Assembly (NCBI GenBank): GCA_964509765.1
Contig: CAZDYI010000022.1
Span: forward strand, 1-6,946
Reading direction: 5' to 3'
DNA from: CAZDYI01 sp964509765
GTDB lineage: Bacteria; Pseudomonadota; Gammaproteobacteria; Tethybacterales; Tethybacteraceae
DNA length: 6,946 nt
The position numbers and the translations under genes were made by a program. The stretch's first letter is position 1. Every line of letters begins with the position of its first letter. The notes beneath the pieces were generated by a model. The model was not told the origin of the DNA and did not search any database. It was given only the letters and a program-made list of their open reading frames with translations. Positions 1-5,040 of this stretch are shown piece by piece.

Positions 1-527
1 GGTTCGTCAAGAGGGTGCTCACCGGCGAGCACTGGGGCGAGCCCGACCCGGAGCTGTTCGACGCCGTGCTCGCGCGCACCCTGGACATCTACGGGGACAT
101 GCTGCTCCGGCGCGACAGCCTGTACCCGACGGTCGCCGACACCCTGGAGCGGCTGCAGGGGGAGGGGTGGCGCCTCGGGGTCGCGACCAACAAGCTCGAG
201 CGGTTCACTGTCCCGCTGCTGGAGCGCTTCCTGCCGTCGGTGCGATTCGGCAGCGTAGTCTGCGGCGACAGCCTGCCGACGTCCAAGCCCGATCCCGGCC
301 CGCTGCTCCGCGCGGCCGAGGAGCTCGGCGTCGGTCCGTCCCTGGCGGTGATGGTCGGCGACTCAGTCGCCGACGTCAAGGCGTGCGAGGGCGCGGGCTA
401 CGCCCGGATGGTCCTCGTGAGCTACGGCTACCACCAGCGCACAGGCATTGCGGGCCTTGCGGCCGACACGGTGATCGACCGAATGGAGGAGCTGCCCGAG
501 GCCCTCGCCGTCATGGCGGTGACCTAG
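1..527 (+). CDS. gph: Phosphoglycolate phosphatase-like HAD hydrolase, 5' partial
   Basis: This is a HAD-superfamily phosphatase cut by the left window edge. Codons are in frame from base 3, giving 174 visible residues against about 250 in E. coli Gph, so about 75 N-terminal residues are missing, including the nucleophile motif DxDGT. The GTG at base 15 is an internal codon, not a start, because the frame stays open to the edge with a plausible sequence. Visible parts, in order, are the end of the helical cap (residues 1-35), motif II around ATNK (61-64), motif III lysine in SKPDP (94-98), and motif IV MVGDSVADVKA (117-127) with the metal-binding aspartates. The SYGYH segment near residue 140 matches the conserved YGY of Gph. 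Family knowledge: Gph dephosphorylates 2-phosphoglycolate, formed in DNA repair or by Rubisco oxygenation. It ends with TAG at 525-527, 13 bases before the ABC gene. Another HAD phosphatase specificity cannot be excluded. Confidence 0.85.
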   Translation, partial: FVKRVLTGEHWGEPDPELFDAVLARTLDIYGDMLLRRDSLYPTVADTLERLQGEGWRLGVATNKLERFTVPLLERFLPSVRFGSVVCGDSLPTSKPDPGPLLRAAEELGVGPSLAVMVGDSVADVKACEGAGYARMVLVSYGYHQRTGIAGLAADTVIDRMEELPEALAVMAVT

Positions 528-541
528 AATCCCGCGCTTGA
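525..541 (+). promoter_or_regulatory. Candidate -10 box and leaderless-type start for the ABC-serS-gltX operon
   Basis: TAGAAT at 525-530 matches the sigma-70 -10 consensus TATAAT at five of six positions, and its first three bases are the gph stop codon. The ABC ATG begins at 541, ten bases after the box, with a TTG directly before it at 538. No Shine-Dalgarno-like purine run precedes the start. Transcription would therefore begin at, or a few bases before, the start codon, giving a leaderless or nearly leaderless mRNA. No good -35 hexamer is visible 16-18 bases upstream (around 502-507), which lowers confidence. Confidence 0.45.
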
Positions 542-1362
542 TGGCTGACGAGAGCGGACAGGCAGGGGGCGCGCCGGAGCCCGAAGCAGGCGCCGGCGCC
601 GGCAACGGCACGCCGGCTATAACGGCGCGCGACGTACACAAGAGCTACCTGCGCAACAAGGTCCTCAAGGGCTTCGACCTGACGGTGCCCAGGGGCAAGG
701 CATACGGCTGCGCCGGGGTAAACGGCGCGGGCAAGAGCACCTTCATCAAGTGCCTGCTCGACTTCTGCCACTACGACAAGGGAACGATCGAGATCTTCGG
801 CCGCTCGTCGAGGGACCGGCTCTCGCGGGAGAACATGTGCTTTTTGCCGGAGCGCTTCGTCCCGCCGTACTACCTCAACGGCCGGCAGTTCGTCAAGTTC
901 GTCATGAGCCTCAACCACGAGGACTACGACGAGGGCAAGACGGTCGAGATGCTCAATTCCATCGACCTGGACCTCGAGGCGCTCGACAAGCCGGTGCGCT
1001 CGTTCTCCAAGGGGATGACGCAGAAGCTCGGCTTAGCGAGCATCTTCCTGCTCGAGCGCGACCTCTACATCCTCGACGAGCCGATGAGCGGCCTGGACCC
1101 CAAGGCGCGCGCGCTGCTCAAGCGGCTGTTCCGCCGGATCAACGATGGCGGCGGGACGCTGTTCTTCACCTCGCACTCGCTGTCCGACATCGAGGAGGTC
1201 TGCGAGGAGATGGCGCTGCTGCACGGCGGCAGGGTGTGCTTTTCCGGAACGCCGGACGGGCTGCTCAGGGAGTACGAGGGGTCCAAGACCCTCGAGGACG
1301 CCTTCATGATGCTCATCGAGGAGCCGGAGGAGTCCGGGGAGGCCCAAGCGGCCGCGTCATGA
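541..1362 (+). CDS. ABC transporter ATP-binding protein, CcmA/NatA type
   Basis: This is a single cytoplasmic ABC nucleotide-binding domain of 273 residues from ATG 541; a TTG directly upstream at 538 would add one residue. It shows Walker A GVNGAGKST (59-67), the signature SKGMTQ (156-161), Walker B LYILDEP (175-181), a D-loop SGLDP, and an H-loop histidine in FTSHS (about 212). The Q-loop position reads FLPE, with Glu where Gln is usual. Residues 2-26 are a low-complexity Gly/Ala/Glu/Pro extension not needed for the fold. The C-terminus has the usual LEDAF segment followed by an acidic tail. Families of this shape (COG1131) power ABC-2 type exporters, but no permease gene lies within the window, so substrate and even a transport role are inferred. 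It is followed by serS with a 4-base ATGA overlap, so the two are likely co-translated. No gene name can be assigned. Confidence 0.92.
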   Translation: MADESGQAGGAPEPEAGAGAGNGTPAITARDVHKSYLRNKVLKGFDLTVPRGKAYGCAGVNGAGKSTFIKCLLDFCHYDKGTIEIFGRSSRDRLSRENMCFLPERFVPPYYLNGRQFVKFVMSLNHEDYDEGKTVEMLNSIDLDLEALDKPVRSFSKGMTQKLGLASIFLLERDLYILDEPMSGLDPKARALLKRLFRRINDGGGTLFFTSHSLSDIEEVCEEMALLHGGRVCFSGTPDGLLREYEGSKTLEDAFMMLIEEPEESGEAQAAAS

Positions 1363-2642
1363 TCGATCCCGCGCTCCTGCGGGAGGATCCGGGCGGCATG
1401 GCCGCCAACTTCGCAAGGCGCGGCGTCGACGCGGACCTCGGCAGGTTCGCCGAGCTCGACTCCGCGCTCAGCGAGCTGCGCCGCAAGGAGGAGGGCCTCC
1501 GGGCCGAGCGCAACAGGCTGTCGAAGGAGTTCGCCGAGCTCAAGCGCGCCGGCAAGGACAGCGAGGCCGAGGCGGCCAAGGAAAAAAGCGTCGAGGCCGG
1601 CGCCGGGATCAAGGAGCTCCAGGCGAAGATCGAGGAGGCCCGCGCGCACCTCGAGGGCTTCATGCTGCGGCTGCCGAACGTGCTGCACGGCGACGTCCCG
1701 GACGGCTCGTCGGAGGCCGACAACCGCGAGGTCCGCGTCGTCGGCGAAAGGCCCGACCTCGGCGACTGGGCGCGCGACCACGTCGAGCTCGGCGGGCTGC
1801 TCGGCGCGCTCGACTTCGAGACCGCGAGCGCGATGTCTCAGGCCCGCTTCGCGACCCTCGCCGGCGCGGGCGCGACCCTGCACCGGGCGCTTGCGCAGTT
1901 CATGCTCGACACCCACGTGCGCGAGCACGGCTACTCGGAGCGCTGCGTCCCGTACATGGTCAACACCCGCGCGATGACGAACACGGGGCAGCTCCCGAAG
2001 TTCGGCGACGACCACGAGTTCTTCACCTCGAAGCACGACGACCTGCACCTGATACCGACGTCCGAGGTGCCGCTTGCGAACCTCGTCGCGGGCGCGACGC
2101 TCACCGACGACGAACTGCCGCTGCGGCTCGTCGCGCACTCGCCGTGCTTCCGCCGCGAGGCCGGATCGTATGGCAAGGACACCCGCGGCATGCTCAGGCA
2201 GCACCAGTTCGACAAGGTCGAGCTTGTGCAGGTGACCGATCCCGACTCGTCGGCCGAGGCGCACGAGGAGATCCTCTCGCACGCGGAGCGCGTCATGCGT
2301 GACCTCGGCCTGCCGTACCGCGTGGTCGAGCTGTGCGCCGGCGACACCGGCAGCGCCGCGCACCGGACGTTCGACATCGAGGCCTGGCTGCCCGGCCAGG
2401 GCCGCTACCGCGAGATCTCGTCCGTCAGCAACGACCTCGACTTCCAGGCGCGCCGGATGAAGGCCCGCTACCGCTCAGGCAAGCGGAAGGGCTTCGTGCA
2501 CATCCTCAACGGCTCAGGAGTCGCTGTCGGCCGCGCGTGGATAGCCGTGCTCGAGAACTTCCAGCACGAGGACGGCAGCGTGCGCGTGCCCGAGCCGCTG
2601 CGCCCGTACATGGGGGGCCTCGAGGCGATCAGGGCTCCCTGA
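1359..2642 (+). CDS. serS: Seryl-tRNA synthetase
   Basis: This is a class II aminoacyl-tRNA synthetase that charges tRNA-Ser with serine in the cytoplasm. The product is 427 residues, close to the 430 of E. coli SerRS. Residues 30-105 form the heptad-rich, charged antiparallel coiled-coil arm that grips the long variable arm of tRNA-Ser. The catalytic core follows, with the serine-binding TSEVP loop (234-238), motif 2 CFRREAGSYGKDTRG (263-277) followed by RQHQFDKVEL, and motif 3 LNGSGVAVGR (383-392). The segment REISSVSNDLDFQARR (351-366) is normally written with SCSNC, so a Cys-to-Val and a Cys-to-Asp change are visible; the motif 3 arginine is retained. The ATG at 1359 overlaps the ABC stop as ATGA. 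A longer in-frame extension upstream only reads through the ABC gene and has no family similarity. The stop overlaps the gltX start. Confidence 0.97.
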   Translation: MIDPALLREDPGGMAANFARRGVDADLGRFAELDSALSELRRKEEGLRAERNRLSKEFAELKRAGKDSEAEAAKEKSVEAGAGIKELQAKIEEARAHLEGFMLRLPNVLHGDVPDGSSEADNREVRVVGERPDLGDWARDHVELGGLLGALDFETASAMSQARFATLAGAGATLHRALAQFMLDTHVREHGYSERCVPYMVNTRAMTNTGQLPKFGDDHEFFTSKHDDLHLIPTSEVPLANLVAGATLTDDELPLRLVAHSPCFRREAGSYGKDTRGMLRQHQFDKVELVQVTDPDSSAEAHEEILSHAERVMRDLGLPYRVVELCAGDTGSAAHRTFDIEAWLPGQGRYREISSVSNDLDFQARRMKARYRSGKRKGFVHILNGSGVAVGRAWIAVLENFQHEDGSVRVPEPLRPYMGGLEAIRAP

Positions 2643-4075
2643 TGGCCGTCTGCCGCTTCGCCCCGAGCCCGACGGGGCTATTGCACGTCGGCGGCGCGCG
2701 GACCGCGCTGTTCAACTGGGCCTTCGCCCGGCACGCGGGCGGGCGGTTCCTGCTCCGCATGGAGGACACCGACAGGGAGCGCTCGACCGCAGCGAACGAG
2801 CGGTCGATCGCAGAGGCCCTGGGCTGGCTGGGTCTGAACCCCGACGGCGAGCCGGTCCGCCAGTCGGAAAGGGGGGACCTGTACCGCGAGCGCGCGGAGC
2901 GCCTGCTCGGGGAGGGGCTGGCCTACCGTTGCTACGCAACCCCAGAGGAACTGGACGAGCTGCGGCGCGAGCAGGAGAAAAGGGGGATCAAGCCGATGTA
3001 CGACCGGCGCTGGCGCGACAGGACGGACCGCCCGGAGGGAAAGGAGCACTGCCTGCGCTTCGCGACCCCGCTCGAGGGCAGCTCCGAGCTCGACGACGTG
3101 ATCCGCGGCCGGGTCACGGTAGCAAACTCCGAGCTCGACGACCCCGTGATCCTGCGGGCCGACGGCAGTGCGACCTACAACTTCGCCGCGGCGGTCGACG
3201 ACGGCGAGATGGGCATCACCCACGTCATCAGGGGCGAGGACCACCTGACCAACACCCTGCGGCAGATGCACATCCACCGGGCCCTGGGCAACGCGCTGCC
3301 GAGCTTCGCGCACCTGCCGCTGATCCTCGGGCGCAAGGTCGCCGACGACGGGACCGAGGCGGTCAACGAGCAGGGCGAGCCCGCGTACGAGCGGCTGTCC
3401 AAGCGCAACATGGCCGTCGACGTCGACCACTACCGCAGGGAGGGCTTCCTGCCGCAGGCCATGGTCAACTACCTAGCGCAGCTCGGGTGGACGCAGCCGG
3501 ACGCAGAGGTCTACACGCCCGAGGACCTGGTGCGGGAGTTCGACCTGTCGAGGGTCAACAGGAGCGCTGCGAGGTTCGACCTCGAGCGGCTGCTGTGGAT
3601 CAACCGCGAGCACATGCGCCTGGCCGGCCCCGAGCGCCTGGCGGAACTGGCGGGTACGGACGCGCCCGCCAGGGCCGTTGGGATCGCAAGCGAAAAATCC
3701 CGCACGCTCAACGAGTTGCGCGAGGAACTTCAGTGGCTGGGCGAGCCCGGCGACGACATGCCGTCCTTGCTCTCGGGACAGCTCGGGGAGGACAACCTTG
3801 AGGCGTTCATCGCCCTGTGCGGGTCCTTAAGCGGGCTGGATTCCGTGGACGCGAAAGCGGTAAAGGCGCAGGTTCGGGAAGCATGCAAGTCGGGCGGGCT
3901 GAAGTTCCCGCGCCTGGGCATGCCGCTGCGGGTCGCGCTTACGGGCCGGCTCCAGTCGCCCGACATCGGGGACGTCGCCGAGATCCTGGGCGCGGACGAG
4001 TGCAGGAGGCGCCTGGCGGCCGCGGCCGCCGCGACCGGGGGGCTCAGGCCCTCCGGGCCTCAAGCCAGTCCGTGA
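2642..4075 (+). CDS. gltX: Glutamyl-tRNA synthetase
   Basis: This class I aminoacyl-tRNA synthetase charges tRNA-Glu, supplying both translation and, in many bacteria, C5 heme synthesis. It is 477 residues long (E. coli 471). The HIGH-type site is PSPTGLLHVGGART (9-21), followed by LRMEDTDRERS. ITHVIRGEDHLTNT (192-205) is the family signature. The KMSKS loop is degenerate, RLSKR at 251-255, and is preceded by about 16 extra residues (232-249) compared with the usual LPLILG-xxxK-KLSKR spacing. The zinc-site cysteines of E. coli GltX (CYC...CRH) are mostly missing here (CYA...WRD), as in many zinc-free homologues. The C-terminal anticodon-binding part ends with LKFPRLGMPLRVALTGR (420-436) and an Ala-rich tail. 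The region between the two halves is shorter than in E. coli. The ATG overlaps the serS stop as TGATG. Its last 32 bases overlap ruvX on the other strand. Whether it is strictly Glu-specific or also charges tRNA-Gln cannot be read from sequence alone. Confidence 0.96.
   Translation: MAVCRFAPSPTGLLHVGGARTALFNWAFARHAGGRFLLRMEDTDRERSTAANERSIAEALGWLGLNPDGEPVRQSERGDLYRERAERLLGEGLAYRCYATPEELDELRREQEKRGIKPMYDRRWRDRTDRPEGKEHCLRFATPLEGSSELDDVIRGRVTVANSELDDPVILRADGSATYNFAAAVDDGEMGITHVIRGEDHLTNTLRQMHIHRALGNALPSFAHLPLILGRKVADDGTEAVNEQGEPAYERLSKRNMAVDVDHYRREGFLPQAMVNYLAQLGWTQPDAEVYTPEDLVREFDLSRVNRSAARFDLERLLWINREHMRLAGPERLAELAGTDAPARAVGIASEKSRTLNELREELQWLGEPGDDMPSLLSGQLGEDNLEAFIALCGSLSGLDSVDAKAVKAQVREACKSGGLKFPRLGMPLRVALTGRLQSPDIGDVAEILGADECRRRLAAAAAATGGLRPSGPQASP
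4041..4066. terminator. GC-rich hairpin in the gltX/ruvX 3' overlap, possible two-way transcript end
   Basis: An inverted repeat, AGGCCC-TCC-GGGCCT, spans 4046-4060 with six perfect pairs and a three-base loop. It is extended by GGCT (4041-4044) pairing with AGCC (4063-4066) across a small 1x2 internal loop. It lies exactly where two convergent genes end, inside both coding regions. There is no T-tract on either side, so it does not fit a standard intrinsic terminator. It may slow polymerase or protect 3' ends, or it may be a by-product of GC-rich coding sequence. Confidence 0.3.
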
Positions 4076-4436
4076 CCAGGACGCAGGCCGCGTTGGCGTC
4101 GACCCCGGCGGACCTGTCCTCCATGGCCCTGCCCGCGGCGGTGGTGTAGGCCTCGTCGGCGAAGACGGTGTCGGTCCCGGTCCGCCGGGAAAGCTCCTCC
4201 GCGAACTTTCTGCAGCGCCGGTGCGACCTCGCTGCGTCCTTGCTGTCGGGCAGGGCGACTACGATCACTGCGGGCTTCCAGCGCTCGCACTCGGCCGCAA
4301 CCTCGTCGACCTGGCTTTCGAAGCGACCCGCGACCGTGCGAAGCGGGCGCGCGTCGTTCGTCACCGTGTTGCCGACCGCGATGCCGGTCTTCTTCCGGCC
4401 GGGGTCGACCGCGAGGACGACCCCCTCGTAGGCCAA
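4044..4436 (-). CDS. ruvX: Putative pre-16S rRNA nuclease / Holliday junction resolvase-like RuvX (YqgF)
   Basis: This is a small RNase H-fold protein of 130 residues, the usual size for the family. Family knowledge: YqgF (RuvX) is credited with 16S rRNA 5'-end maturation, with a resolvase role proposed from its fold. Motif 1 is AVDPGRKKTGIAVG (9-22) with the first catalytic Asp11. The ADEAYTT motif (93-99) carries Glu95, where most members have DERLTT. The C-terminal DANAACVLVTDWLE (113-126) supplies the third acidic residue, Asp113. The central VVALPDSKDA segment replaces the usual VVGLPLxxDG. Start choice: translation begins at TTG 4436, two bases after the algH stop, because no ATG or GTG gives the family N-terminus; coupling to algH is likely. 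The AlgH-RuvX gene pair is typical of Gammaproteobacteria, which supports the call. Its last 32 bases overlap the end of gltX tail to tail. Confidence 0.9.
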   Translation of the reverse strand: MAYEGVVLAVDPGRKKTGIAVGNTVTNDARPLRTVAGRFESQVDEVAAECERWKPAVIVVALPDSKDAARSHRRCRKFAEELSRRTGTDTVFADEAYTTAAGRAMEDRSAGVDANAACVLVTDWLEARRA

Positions 4437-4438
4437 GC

Positions 4439-5005
4439 TCAGATGCCGCGGTTGGCGACCAGCATGTTGAAGTCGAAGCCCGCGCTCGTCGCCGCGGCGA
4501 GGAGCCTGTCGTCGATCCGCGGGTCGAACATCACCTCAGGCATGCATGTGACCGCGATCCAGGCGTCGTCGCGGAACTCCTTCTCGAGCTGGCCCGGGTC
4601 CCACGAGGAGCACCCGAGCAGCATGATGTACCTCGACGGGCCATCGCCGGCGCCGATTGACTTGAGCGTGGACTCGGACGTCGACACCAGCGGCACCTGC
4701 GCCCCCCCGAGGAGGTCGGTCTCGTTGCTGGCGTCCGGGTCCTCGCAGAGAACGGTCACGCTGGAGCTGTTGACCGGGCCGCCGATGTAGACCGGCTGGT
4801 GCGCCGTCTTCGCCGGGACGGTCTTCTTTTCCACCCCCGCGCTCGAGAGAATCTCTCCGACCTTGACGTCGCTCGGCTTGTTTACGATGTATCCCCTGGT
4901 GCCCTCGGAGGAGTGCCTGTCAACGTAGACCAGGGACCTGTGGAACAGGGAGCCTTCCTCGATGATGGGGGAGGCGATCAGGAGCTTGTTCTGCAGGTGC
5001 AGCAT
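4439..5005 (-). CDS. algH: AlgH / YqgE family protein (UPF0301)
   Basis: The product is 188 residues, matching the 185-190 typical of the family. Conserved blocks are clear: LIASP near the N-terminus (9-13), FHRSLVYVDRH followed by GYIVNKP (21-43), YIGGPV (73-78), and LLGCSSWDPGQLEKE (129-143) ending in a conserved DDAW. There is no signal peptide and no membrane segment, so it is cytoplasmic. Family knowledge: in Pseudomonas, AlgH was named for an effect on alginate transcription; its biochemical activity is unresolved. The ATG is at 5003-5005, 35 bases after the upstream phosphotransferase gene. No Shine-Dalgarno sequence is visible, but a TAGAAT box lies six bases before the ATG. ruvX starts two bases beyond its stop codon. 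Confidence 0.95.
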   Translation of the reverse strand: MLHLQNKLLIASPIIEEGSLFHRSLVYVDRHSSEGTRGYIVNKPSDVKVGEILSSAGVEKKTVPAKTAHQPVYIGGPVNSSSVTVLCEDPDASNETDLLGGAQVPLVSTSESTLKSIGAGDGPSRYIMLLGCSSWDPGQLEKEFRDDAWIAVTCMPEVMFDPRIDDRLLAAATSAGFDFNMLVANRGI

Positions 5006-5017
5006 GCGTGGATTCTA
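5003..5017 (-). promoter_or_regulatory. Candidate -10 box and leaderless start for algH-ruvX
   Basis: Read on the minus strand, TAGAAT (5012-5017) is followed by six bases and then the algH ATG (5003-5005). A start site seven bases after the box would fall on the A of the ATG, the geometry of a leaderless mRNA. There is no Shine-Dalgarno sequence. The region about 17 bases further upstream (5035-5040) does not resemble TTGACA. It would allow algH-ruvX to be expressed separately from the phosphotransferase gene. It shares the eight bases TAGAATCC with the box upstream of the ABC gene. Confidence 0.5.
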
Positions 5018-5040
5018 TCCGGCGCCGGGCGGGGCGGACC

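Noticed and set aside
15..17. GTG as the start of the HAD hydrolase
   Set aside because: The frame is open to the window edge and the essential N-terminal nucleophile motif would be missing, so the gene is simply truncated by the window.
592..603. Perfect 12-base palindrome GCCGGCGCCGGC
   Set aside because: It encodes the Ala/Gly-rich N-terminal extension of the ABC protein; short GC palindromes are expected by chance in DNA of this composition.
750..1358. Upstream in-frame extension of serS
   Set aside because: The extension translates the ABC gene in a wrong frame and gives Arg/Ala/Pro-rich sequence; the SerRS family begins at the ATG at 1359.
1065..2363. Long minus-strand open frame of 432 codons antisense to the ABC gene and serS
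   Set aside because: It is a shadow of GC-rich codon usage; its product is a low-complexity Arg/Ala/Val/Leu-rich sequence with no recognisable motif, and it lies opposite two well-supported genes.
2333..2641. Upstream in-frame extension of gltX
   Set aside because: It reads the end of serS out of frame; the GluRS fold starts at MAVCRFAPSPTG.
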